Positions 8,313-16,222 of a stretch of DNA of 64,000 bases are shown here, one piece after another (within the stretch, counting starts at the first letter, position 1; each line of letters opens with the position of its first letter). The DNA lies in the NCBI RefSeq assembly GCF_008642275.1, contig NZ_CP029189.1:5562001-5626000 (forward strand), given 5' to 3'. This DNA comes from Streptomyces venezuelae (lineage in GTDB: Bacteria > Actinomycetota > Actinomycetes > Streptomycetales > Streptomycetaceae). The notes below the pieces were generated by a model. It did not search any database. It saw only the letters and a list, made by a program, of their open reading frames with translations, and was not told the DNA's origin. The position numbers and the translations under genes are program-made.

Positions 8313-9482
8313 CTACTTGAACTTGGCGCTGACGGCGTCGAAGATGCCCTTCGCCTCCGGACCCAGCCGGGGTCCGGCCAGCCAGCCCGCCTTGGCAGGG
8401 CCGATCGAGGTGTTCGACACCAGCGCCGGCTTGCCGTCGGAGCCCGCCGTGACCCAGCCGCCACCGGAGGAGCCGCCGGTCATGGTGCAGCCGATGCGGT
8501 ACATCACCGGGTCGTTCGCGTTCAGGGACAGCCGGCCCGGCCGGTCCGTGCACTGGAAGGCCCGCTGGCCGTCGAAGGGAGCCGCCGCCGGGTAGCCCGT
8601 CGCCGTGATGCTCGCGACCTTCGGCACGGCCTGCGCGTTGAAGTCCACCGGGAGCGCCGAACCGACCGTCTCCTCCAGGGACTTGGTGCTGCCCTTCTCG
8701 GGAGCCACGTGCAGCACCGCGAAGTCGTACGGGGCACCCGCGCCGCCGGTCGGACCGCCGCTCGCGATCCACTGGTCGGAGGTCTGCGCCCAGTCGCTCC
8801 ACCAGACGCCCAAGGGGGCGACCGTCTCGCGGGGCGCGCCCTTGAGCTGCGCCGCCGGCTTGCCCGCGTTGTTGTAGGAGGGGACGAAGGCGATGTTGCG
8901 GTACCAGCCGCCGGCCTTGCCCGCGTGGACACAGTGGCCCGCGGTCCAGACCATGTTCGACTTGCCGGGGTGGGCCGGGTCCTTGATCACGGTCGCCGAG
9001 CAGACCATCGAGCCCTCGGGGCCGTCGAAGAACACCTTGCCGGACGCCGGAACGCTCGTGTGGTAGGGCGGGTTGGCCTGCTTGGCGGCCACCGGCGGCG
9101 GAGTCGGGTCGGTGACTCCCTGGTCCTTGCCCGCGTCGGGGTCGACGGCCGGGCGCTGCGGCTGCTCCGCGTCACGCATGCGGTCCGGGTCCCACAGGCC
9201 CTCGATCACGGGGTTGATGTAGTCGCCCGCCTCGCGGAGCCAGTCCTCCTTCTTCCAGTTCTTCCACTCACCCCCCTTCCACTTCTCCAGGTCGATACCG
9301 TGCTCCTTGAGCTTGTCCTTGAGCTGGTCCGGGATCTTTATCCCGTCCTGGCCCGGCAGGCTCGCCGCCACGGTCGGCTTGGCGTCGCCGCCGGCCTCCC
9401 CGTCGCCGGGGCCGCAGGCAGCCGCGGTCAGCGCGAGCGTGGCCGCGCACAGGATCGCGGTGACCGGTCGGTTCGGTCGCAT
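8313..9482 (-). CDS. Exported trypsin-like serine protease, possible lipoprotein
   Basis: A secreted peptidase of the trypsin/V8-like fold. The N-terminus has a signal peptide (ILCAATLALTAAAC) ending at Cys23, a loose lipobox, so it may be lipid-anchored. The visible triad is His183 (TAGHC), Asp253 (PYDFAVLH) and Ser339 (GGSSGGGW). Between the signal and the protease domain lie 100 or so charged residues rich in Lys, Trp and Asp (KWKGGEWKNWKKEDW), a likely linker or propeptide. The start is ATG 9482, chosen because AGGGGGA sits 7 nt upstream; the frame is open to 9527. It is a single-gene unit divergent from the siderophore genes. Confidence 0.85.
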   Translation of the reverse strand: MRPNRPVTAILCAATLALTAAACGPGDGEAGGDAKPTVAASLPGQDGIKIPDQLKDKLKEHGIDLEKWKGGEWKNWKKEDWLREAGDYINPVIEGLWDPDRMRDAEQPQRPAVDPDAGKDQGVTDPTPPPVAAKQANPPYHTSVPASGKVFFDGPEGSMVCSATVIKDPAHPGKSNMVWTAGHCVHAGKAGGWYRNIAFVPSYNNAGKPAAQLKGAPRETVAPLGVWWSDWAQTSDQWIASGGPTGGAGAPYDFAVLHVAPEKGSTKSLEETVGSALPVDFNAQAVPKVASITATGYPAAAPFDGQRAFQCTDRPGRLSLNANDPVMYRIGCTMTGGSSGGGWVTAGSDGKPALVSNTSIGPAKAGWLAGPRLGPEAKGIFDAVSAKFK

Positions 9483-9583
9483 GTCGTTCGTCCCCCTGGG
9501 TGTTCGAGGAATGGAGTAGCCCCCCACTATGCCGCTGTCGCCCAGGACGACACAGGCCGGGGCTGCGGTTCCTGGTGCTCACC

Positions 9584-9598
9584 CCTTGCGCAACAAGG
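9584..9598. promoter_or_regulatory. Short palindrome upstream of the siderophore locus
   Basis: CCTTG and CAAGG flank a 5-nt centre, with the overlapping palindrome TTGCGCAA at 9586-9593. It lies in the divergent gap between the protease and the aminotransferase, about 75 bp before the latter's start. It could be an operator. It does not resemble the actinobacterial DmdR/IdeR iron box. Confidence 0.3.
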
Positions 9599-9669
9599 AT
9601 CTTGAGTCAACCCGTGATCGGTTGCCGTCACCGTCGTTGGTACGTACGGGGGATGGGGGAGCAGCGTTC

Positions 9670-11154
9670 ATGTTCGAGACGCAATCCGGAAGAGCAATCA
9701 GTGCGGGAGGACCGACACGCGTGGCTGTCACCGACTCGGCCGAGGCTGCGGCCGCGACAGAGATCCCGCCTCAAGTGCCGCCGCGGGGAAGCCGGGTGCC
9801 GGGTCCGGAACACGTGGACTGTCCGGATGGTCCGGACGTGAGTGGTGCGCCGGGGGGATCCGCCGCCCCCGAGGGCATCCTGCGCAGACAGGCACAGCGG
9901 GAGTCCGCCGCCCGGACGTACGCGCGCTCGCTGCCCATCGTCCCCGTGCGGGCCCGCGGGCTCACCATCGAGGGCGCCGACGGGCGGCGTTACCTGGACT
10001 GCCTCTCCGGCGCCGGCTCGCTCGCCCTCGGGCACAACCACCCGGTGGTGCTCGAAGCCATCCGGGGCGTTCTCGACTCGGGGGCCCCGCTGCACGTGCT
10101 GGACCTCGCCACTCCCGTCAAGGACGCCTTCACCACCGAGCTGTTCGCCAACCTGCCGCCCGCGCTGGCCGCCGACGCGCGCATCCAGTTCTGCGGTCCG
10201 GCCGGTACGGACGCGGTGGAGGCCGCCCTCAAACTGGTGCGCACCGCGACCGGCCGACCCGGGCTGCTCGCCTTCACCGGGGCCTACCACGGCATGACAG
10301 CCGGGGCCCTGGACGCATCGGGAGGCGCCCCCGAGGTACGGGTGACCCGGCTGCCGTACCCGCAGGACCTCCGCTGCCCGTTCGGAGTCGGCGGCCCCGA
10401 GGGCGCCGAACTCTCCGCGCGCTGGACGGAGAACCTGCTGGACGACCCGAAGGGCGGAGTGCCCGCCCCCGCCGGAATGATCGTCGAACCCGTGCAGGGC
10501 GAGGGCGGCGTGATCCCCGCCCCGGACGGCTGGCTGCGCCGGATGCGGGAGATCACCGCGGCGCGCGGAATCCCCCTCATCGCCGACGAGGTACAGACGG
10601 GCGTCGGCCGGACCGGTGCCTTCTGGGGAGTCGACCACGCCGGGGTGGTGCCCGACGTGATGGTCCTCTCCAAGGCGATCGGCGGCAGTCTGCCGCTCGC
10701 GGTGATCGTGTACCGGGCGGGCCTGGACGTCTGGGCCCCCGGCTCGCACGCGGGCACCTTCCGCGGCAATCAGCTCGCCATGGCCGCCGGTACCGCCACG
10801 CTCGCCTTCGTCCGCGAGAACCGGCTCGCCGAGCGCGCCGCCGCCCTGGGCGAACGCATGCTGGCGGCCCTGCGGGGCCTGGCCTGCGGCCATCCCTGCA
10901 TCGGAGAGGTACGGGGCCGGGGCCTGATGATCGGCGTCGAACTCGTCGACCCCGACACCGGTGCCGCCGCACCCTCCCTCGCCGCCGCCGTCCGCCAGGA
11001 GTGCCTGGACCGCGGTCTGATCGTCGAGCTCGGCGGCCGCCACGGCACCGTGGTGCGCCTCCTTCCCCCGCTGACCCTGACCGACGAGCAGGCCGCGGCG
11101 GTCCTGGACCGCCTGGCCGACGCCATCCCGGCCGCCGCCCGCCGGACCCACTGA
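9670..11154 (+). CDS. Class III PLP aminotransferase, diaminobutyrate transaminase-like
   Basis: A fold-type I PLP enzyme of the omega-transaminase class, most like the 2,4-diaminobutyrate:2-oxoglutarate transaminases that open several siderophore pathways. The PLP lysine is Lys335 in LSKAIGG, preceded by the ADEVQTGVGRTG segment; FCGPAGTDAVEAALKL and GAYHGMT are also typical. About 60 variable residues precede the catalytic fold. The start at ATG 9670 is preceded by a G-rich site. It leads a co-directional four-gene locus with two IucA/IucC synthetases and an acyltransferase, which suggests it supplies the diamine for a citrate- or dicarboxylate-based siderophore. Substrate choice is inferred from context. 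Confidence 0.88.
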   Translation: MFETQSGRAISAGGPTRVAVTDSAEAAAATEIPPQVPPRGSRVPGPEHVDCPDGPDVSGAPGGSAAPEGILRRQAQRESAARTYARSLPIVPVRARGLTIEGADGRRYLDCLSGAGSLALGHNHPVVLEAIRGVLDSGAPLHVLDLATPVKDAFTTELFANLPPALAADARIQFCGPAGTDAVEAALKLVRTATGRPGLLAFTGAYHGMTAGALDASGGAPEVRVTRLPYPQDLRCPFGVGGPEGAELSARWTENLLDDPKGGVPAPAGMIVEPVQGEGGVIPAPDGWLRRMREITAARGIPLIADEVQTGVGRTGAFWGVDHAGVVPDVMVLSKAIGGSLPLAVIVYRAGLDVWAPGSHAGTFRGNQLAMAAGTATLAFVRENRLAERAAALGERMLAALRGLACGHPCIGEVRGRGLMIGVELVDPDTGAAAPSLAAAVRQECLDRGLIVELGGRHGTVVRLLPPLTLTDEQAAAVLDRLADAIPAAARRTH

Positions 11155-11174
11155 CCGCACCCCGAGGACCCGCG

Positions 11175-13433
11175 ATGCCAGACCCGCACCAGTCCACCCC
11201 CGTCACGGAGACCCAGCCGCTGTCGTGCGACCGGCCCGCCCCACCGCCGGGACCGGCCCAGGCGCAGCCCCAGCCGCTCCCGGACCACGCGGAGGCCCTC
11301 GCCCCGGAGCAGCCGTCACCGCCGCCCGGCACCGCGGCGCCGCTCCCGGAGGCCGTCGAGCCGCCCTCCCCGGCGCCCAGGCCCGACGTGCCCGAGCCGC
11401 AGGGAGCTGGCTCCGCGGCCGGACCGCCGGCGCGGACCGTACCCGCCGAGGACGCACCGGCCCCGCCCCCGGCCGGCATGACGCCCCACGCCGACGCAGC
11501 CACGGAACACCCGCAGCCGGGCCCGGCGGGCGTCTCCGCCGCGCCGCCCGAGCAGCTCCCCCCGGCAGCCGCGGCCGCGACGGCCACCGCGGGGAGCGGC
11601 GCCGGGGCAGCGGCCACGGTGCCGCGGCAGAAGGACGGCACACCCAGGCCCCGTTCCGGTTGGACGAGCCCGCTCCGGCTGGAGCCGACCACACTGCCCG
11701 ACCTCCTCAACCACCCAGACCCGGCCGTCGCCGCCGAGGCCGCGGCGGTGGAGAACCTGCTCCGCTGCTGGGTCCGCGAATCCGGTCTCGGCCGTCCCGA
11801 CGGCTCCGCCGGAACCCCCCTGCGTATCCCCCTTCCCGCTTCCGGTGCCGCCCTGCTCGTTCCCGTCCGCCACTGGTCACACTCCGGCTGGCACCGGTTC
11901 GGCGCGGTCCGGCTCGAAGGCACGACCGCCGCAGCCCCCTCCCTGGACGCCGTCACCATTGCCGCGCTCATCGCCCGTGAGGGCACGAGTGGCGGCCGAG
12001 GCGCCGCCGATCTCGTCGGCCGGGTCGCCGACTCGGTGCGCCGCACCGCCGAATTCATCGCCGACCGGCGGGAACGCCCCACCGCCCCGGCCCCCGTCAG
12101 CGGAGACCGTTTCCTCACCGCCGAACAGGCACTCCTCCTCGGTCACCCCCTCCAGCCGGACCCGAAGAGCCGCGAAGGACTCTCCGAGGCCGAAGTACGC
12201 CGCTACTCACCCGAACTCCACGGCTCCTTCCCCCTGCACTGGTTCGCGGTCGCCCCCTCTGCTCTCGCGAGCGAATCGGCCTGGACCGAGAGCGGCCGCC
12301 CCGTCTCCGCCCCACAGCTCCTCGGCCGACTCGCCCCCGGACTCCCGCTGCCCCACGGCACCACCCCCCTTCCCCTGCACCCCTGGCAAGCCCGCGACCT
12401 GCTCCAGCGCCCCGCCGTCACCGCCCTCCAGGACGCGGGACTCCTGCACGACCTGGGCCCGCACGGCGACCCGTGGTACCCCACCTCCTCCGTCCGTACC
12501 GTCCACCGACCGGGCGCCCCCGCGATGCTCAAGCTCTCCCTGGGCCTGCGCATCACCAACTCCCGCCGCGAGAACCTCCGCAAGGAACTCCACCGCGGAG
12601 TCGAGGTGCACCGACTGCTCCGCACCGGCCTCGCCGAGCAGTGGCAGGCGTCCCACCCGGCCTTCGACATCGTCCGCGACCCCGCCTGGGTCGCCGTGGA
12701 CGCCCCGGACGGAACCCCCGTGCCCGGACTCGACGCCCTGCTGCGCCACAACCCCTTCCGTTCGGGCGACGACCCCGTCTGCATCGCCGCACTCACCGCT
12801 CCCCGTCCGTGGCCCGGCCGGACCACCATGAGCTCCCGGCTCGCCGAGCTCGTCACCGGGCTCGCCACCGCCACCGGCCACACCACGTCCGCCGTCGCCG
12901 CCGAGTGGTTCCTGCGCTACCTCGACCACGTGGTGCTGCCGGTCCTCGCCTTCGACGCACTCGCCGGAATCGCCCTCGAAGCACACCAGCAGAACACCCT
13001 GGTGCTCCTCGACCCGGCCGGCTGGCCGATCGGCGGCCGCTACCGGGACAACCAGGGCTACTACTTCCGCGAATCACGCCGCGCGGAACTGGAGCACCGG
13101 CTCCCCGGCATCGGGAGCGCCAGCGACACCTTCGTCTCCGACGCCGTCACCGACGAACGCTTCGCCTACTACCTCGGCATCAACAACGTGCTCGGTCTCA
13201 TCGGTGCCTTCGGATCCCAGCGGCTCGCCGACGAACGGGTCCTCCTCGCCGCCTTCCGCCGTTTCCTCGCCAAGGCCGCGGGCCTCGGCCCGCTCCCCGC
13301 ACGGCTGCTCGACTCGCCCACCCTGCGATGCAAGGCGAACCTGCTCACCCGCCTCGGCGGTCTCGACGAGCTGGTCGGCCCGGTCGACACCCAGTCCGTC
13401 TACGTCACCATCACCAACCCCCTTCACGATTGA
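11175..13433 (+). CDS. IucA/IucC-family siderophore synthetase (first copy)
   Basis: An NRPS-independent siderophore synthetase that adenylates a carboxylate and condenses it with an amine or hydroxylamine. Family motifs include LPLHPWQ (HPWQ at 402-405), the ATP-site segment KLSLGLRITNSRREN (Lys453), EAHQQNT and RDNQGYYF. The pattern looks closest to IucA-like (type A) enzymes; that subtype is my inference. The first 160 or so residues are Pro/Ala-rich and apparently disordered, which is atypical. The start is ATG 11175, preceded by GAGGA, but an internal start nearer the folded domain cannot be excluded. It begins 20 bp after the aminotransferase stop, so the two are probably one operon. 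Confidence 0.88.
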   Translation: MPDPHQSTPVTETQPLSCDRPAPPPGPAQAQPQPLPDHAEALAPEQPSPPPGTAAPLPEAVEPPSPAPRPDVPEPQGAGSAAGPPARTVPAEDAPAPPPAGMTPHADAATEHPQPGPAGVSAAPPEQLPPAAAAATATAGSGAGAAATVPRQKDGTPRPRSGWTSPLRLEPTTLPDLLNHPDPAVAAEAAAVENLLRCWVRESGLGRPDGSAGTPLRIPLPASGAALLVPVRHWSHSGWHRFGAVRLEGTTAAAPSLDAVTIAALIAREGTSGGRGAADLVGRVADSVRRTAEFIADRRERPTAPAPVSGDRFLTAEQALLLGHPLQPDPKSREGLSEAEVRRYSPELHGSFPLHWFAVAPSALASESAWTESGRPVSAPQLLGRLAPGLPLPHGTTPLPLHPWQARDLLQRPAVTALQDAGLLHDLGPHGDPWYPTSSVRTVHRPGAPAMLKLSLGLRITNSRRENLRKELHRGVEVHRLLRTGLAEQWQASHPAFDIVRDPAWVAVDAPDGTPVPGLDALLRHNPFRSGDDPVCIAALTAPRPWPGRTTMSSRLAELVTGLATATGHTTSAVAAEWFLRYLDHVVLPVLAFDALAGIALEAHQQNTLVLLDPAGWPIGGRYRDNQGYYFRESRRAELEHRLPGIGSASDTFVSDAVTDERFAYYLGINNVLGLIGAFGSQRLADERVLLAAFRRFLAKAAGLGPLPARLLDSPTLRCKANLLTRLGGLDELVGPVDTQSVYVTITNPLHD

Positions 13434-13464
13434 CGCGTCGGCGCCGACGCGGAGAAGAGCCCCG

Positions 13465-14178
13465 ATGCCCTCCACCGACACCTCAGCCCCAGCTCCGACA
13501 GCCGGATCCGCCCACGCAGCGCGCGTCACCACCCGCGTTGCCGAAGTCGGAAGCGGAAGGCGCGAACCACGCCTGAACGCCGAACTCCTGCCCCTGCTCG
13601 CCGAAGCCGACCTGCTCGATTCCCCCGCCATCTGGGGCAGTGTCACCACGCCCGCCGGGGCCTTCCGCCTCGATCCCGTGCGGCCCGGTCGTGACCTGGA
13701 GCTCCTCACCGGCTGGATGAACGATCCCGAAGTGGCCGCCTACTGGGAGCTCGCGGGCCCCGCAGCGGTCACCGCCGACCACCTCAGGGCGCAGCTCGAC
13801 GGCGATGGCCACAGCATCCCCTGCCTCGGCCTCCTCGACGGCACGCCGATGAGCTACTGGGAGATCTACCGGGCCGACCTCGACCCGCTCTCCCGGCACT
13901 ATCCGGCGCGCCCCCACGACACGGGTATCCACCTGCTCATCGGAGACGGCACGAACCGTGGCCGCGGACTCGGAACGGCTCTGCTGCGCGCCGTGGCCGA
14001 CCTCGTCCTCGGCAACCGCCCCCGCTGCACACGCGTCGTCGCGGAACCGGACATCCGCAACACCCCCTCCGTATCAGCCTTCCTGAACTCCGGCTTCCGC
14101 TGCTCCGCGGAAATCGACCTTCCCGAGAAGCGGGCCGCCCTGATGATCCGGGAGCGGGTACTGCGCAATCTCCTCTGA
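13465..14178 (+). CDS. GNAT-type siderophore acyltransferase (AlcB/IucB/RhbD-like)
   Basis: Probably acylates a diamine or N-hydroxy-diamine with an acyl-CoA during siderophore assembly. The 237-residue protein has an extended first 50 residues and then the MbtK/IucB-type GNAT fold: LLTGWMNDPEVAAYW, YWEIYRADLDP, and the acyl-CoA loop HLLIGDGTNRGRGLGTALL followed by RVVAEPDIRN. The start is ATG 13465 with GGAGAAGAG upstream; the frame is open well into the preceding gene. It sits between the two synthetase genes with a 31-bp gap. No hydroxylase gene is adjacent, so its true acceptor is unclear. Confidence 0.87.
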   Translation: MPSTDTSAPAPTAGSAHAARVTTRVAEVGSGRREPRLNAELLPLLAEADLLDSPAIWGSVTTPAGAFRLDPVRPGRDLELLTGWMNDPEVAAYWELAGPAAVTADHLRAQLDGDGHSIPCLGLLDGTPMSYWEIYRADLDPLSRHYPARPHDTGIHLLIGDGTNRGRGLGTALLRAVADLVLGNRPRCTRVVAEPDIRNTPSVSAFLNSGFRCSAEIDLPEKRAALMIRERVLRNLL

Positions 14179-14277
14179 GTGCCGTCCCGCGAACCCCGAC
14201 CGTCGTCGGCTGCTCCGCACCTCTCCCTTCGATAACTCTGCGTGACGAAGCAAAGTTCCCGACCCCCGAGGAGTCCC

Positions 14278-16170
14278 GTGCCGAACTTCCCCGCAGCCCA
14301 CGACCCGGCCGAATCCGCCGTGCCGCCCTCGCCTCAGCACCCCTGCACGCCGCCCGAACTCAACCGTGAGACCTGGGACTTCGCCGCCCGCCGACTGCTC
14401 GCGAAAATGCTCGGCGAGTTCGCCTACGAGGAGATCATCCATCCCGTCCCCGTACCGGCCACCACCGGGGACGCCTGGACCGTGACCCTGGACGACGGCA
14501 GCAGCCTCGGATTCCGCGCCCGCCGCCGGGCGTACGGCAGCTGGCACGTCACCCCGGACACGATCACCCTGACCCCGTCGGCGCCCTCACCGATCCCACC
14601 GGCCGTGCCCGGCGTGCTGGGCGACCTCGGGGGACCGACCCCCTTCGGGGACCCGTACGCCTTCCTCATCCGGGCCCGCACCCTCCTCGGTCTCGACGGT
14701 CCCACCCTCGGTCACCTCGTCCGGGAACTCAGCGCCACCCTCACCGCTGACGCCCGGCTCGACCACACCGCACTCACCGCCGACGTCCTCGCCGACCTCG
14801 ACTACGCCGCCCTCGAAGGACACCAGACCGGACACCCCTGGCTCGTCCCCAACAAGGGCCGCATCGGACTCTCCGCCTCCGACACCGAGGCCTGGGCCCC
14901 CGAGGCCCGCACCCGCCAGCGGCTGCCCTGGCTCGCCGCCCACACCTCGCTCGCCGTCTACCGCGGGACCGCCGGCCTCGAGGACCCCGCCCGCCTCTAC
15001 ACAGCCGAGCTCGACCCCGTCACCCGGGCCGTCTTCGACCGGTCCCTGCGCGACCGCGGCCTCGACCCGCTCCACTACCTCTACCTCCCGGTCCACCCCT
15101 GGCAGTGGGACGAGGTCGTCCTGCCCCTCTTCGCCCCCGCGCTCGCCTCCGGCGCCCTGGTACCGCTCCCCGCCGACCCCGACGTGCGGCTCCCGCAACA
15201 GTCCGTCCGCACCTTCCTGAACCTCAGCCGCCCCGACCGGCACAGCGTCAAACTCCCGCTCTCCGTCTTCAACACCATGGTCTGGCGCGGACTGCCCAGC
15301 GACCTCACGCTCGCTGCCCCCGCCGTCACCGCCTGGATCCACTCCCTCCGGGACGGCGACCCCTTCCTCCGCGACGAGTGCCGGGTCGTCCTGCTCGGGG
15401 AAGTCGCCTCCGTCACCGTCCGCCACCCCGTCTACGACGAGCTCCCCGAGGTTCCGTACCAGTACAAGGAGCTCCTCGGCGCGATCTGGCGCGAACCCCT
15501 GACCGGCCTGCTGGCACCCGGCGAGCGCGCGCGCACGCTCGCCTCCCTCCTCCACACCGACCCGCGCGGCCGGTCCTTCACCGCCGAGCTCGTCGCCCGG
15601 TCCGGACTCACCCCCACCGTGTGGCTCCAGCGCCTCTTCGCCACCCTCCTGCCCCCGCTGCTCCACTTCCTCTACCGCTACGGCACCGTCTTCTCCCCGC
15701 ACGGCGAGAACGTCGTCGTGATCTTCGACGAGTGCGACGTCCCGGTCCGGCTCGCGGTCAAGGACTTCGTGGACGACGTCAACATCACCGACGAACCGCT
15801 GCCCGAGCTGGAAGACCTGCCCGACGAGGTCCGCGCCGTCCTGCTCACCGAGCCCGCCGACTTCCTGCCCCAGTTCATCCACTCCGGACTGTTCGTCGGT
15901 GTCTTCCGCTACCTCTCGGCCCTGTGCGAGGACTGCCTGGGCGTCCCGGAGCGCGAGTTCTGGTCCCTCGTACGGGCGGAGATCCTGCGCCACCAGGCCC
16001 GCTTCCCGGAGCTCAAGGACCGCCACGAGCTCTTCGACCTGCTCGGCGAGCGGATCGGACGGCTCTGCCTGAACCGGAACCGGCTCTACGAGGACGGCTA
16101 CCGCGACCGCCCCGACCGCCCCCACGCCGTGCAGCACGGCACCGTCCCCAACCCCCTGTACCGGCCATGA
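14278..16170 (+). CDS. IucA/IucC-family siderophore synthetase (second copy)
   Basis: A second NIS synthetase, about 630 residues. It has the segments VPNKGRIGLS, LYLPVHPWQW (HPWQ from residue 273), QQSVRTFLNLS, VKLPLSVFNTMVWRG (Lys325) and FSPHGENVVVIFD. This pattern resembles the DesD/AcsA/IucC-like (type C) synthetases that act on larger or second-half substrates. The chosen start is GTG 14278 because GAGGAG lies 4 nt upstream; GTG 14242 is also open. About 100 bp separate it from the acyltransferase, so it may have its own promoter or simply be the last gene of the operon. Confidence 0.9.
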   Translation: MPNFPAAHDPAESAVPPSPQHPCTPPELNRETWDFAARRLLAKMLGEFAYEEIIHPVPVPATTGDAWTVTLDDGSSLGFRARRRAYGSWHVTPDTITLTPSAPSPIPPAVPGVLGDLGGPTPFGDPYAFLIRARTLLGLDGPTLGHLVRELSATLTADARLDHTALTADVLADLDYAALEGHQTGHPWLVPNKGRIGLSASDTEAWAPEARTRQRLPWLAAHTSLAVYRGTAGLEDPARLYTAELDPVTRAVFDRSLRDRGLDPLHYLYLPVHPWQWDEVVLPLFAPALASGALVPLPADPDVRLPQQSVRTFLNLSRPDRHSVKLPLSVFNTMVWRGLPSDLTLAAPAVTAWIHSLRDGDPFLRDECRVVLLGEVASVTVRHPVYDELPEVPYQYKELLGAIWREPLTGLLAPGERARTLASLLHTDPRGRSFTAELVARSGLTPTVWLQRLFATLLPPLLHFLYRYGTVFSPHGENVVVIFDECDVPVRLAVKDFVDDVNITDEPLPELEDLPDEVRAVLLTEPADFLPQFIHSGLFVGVFRYLSALCEDCLGVPEREFWSLVRAEILRHQARFPELKDRHELFDLLGERIGRLCLNRNRLYEDGYRDRPDRPHAVQHGTVPNPLYRP

Positions 16171-16222
16171 CTGCTCGCCGGTGCGCTCGCTGTCAGTGCG
16201 GCCCCGTAGGGTTGGCAGTGCT

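Noticed and set aside
9577..9583. Partial iron-box match GCTCACC upstream of the siderophore genes
   Set aside because: Only 7-8 of 19 consensus positions match and the left half-site is absent.
8295..9605. 436-residue plus-strand open frame opposite the serine protease
   Set aside because: It is an antisense shadow; the minus frame has a signal peptide and a full catalytic triad.
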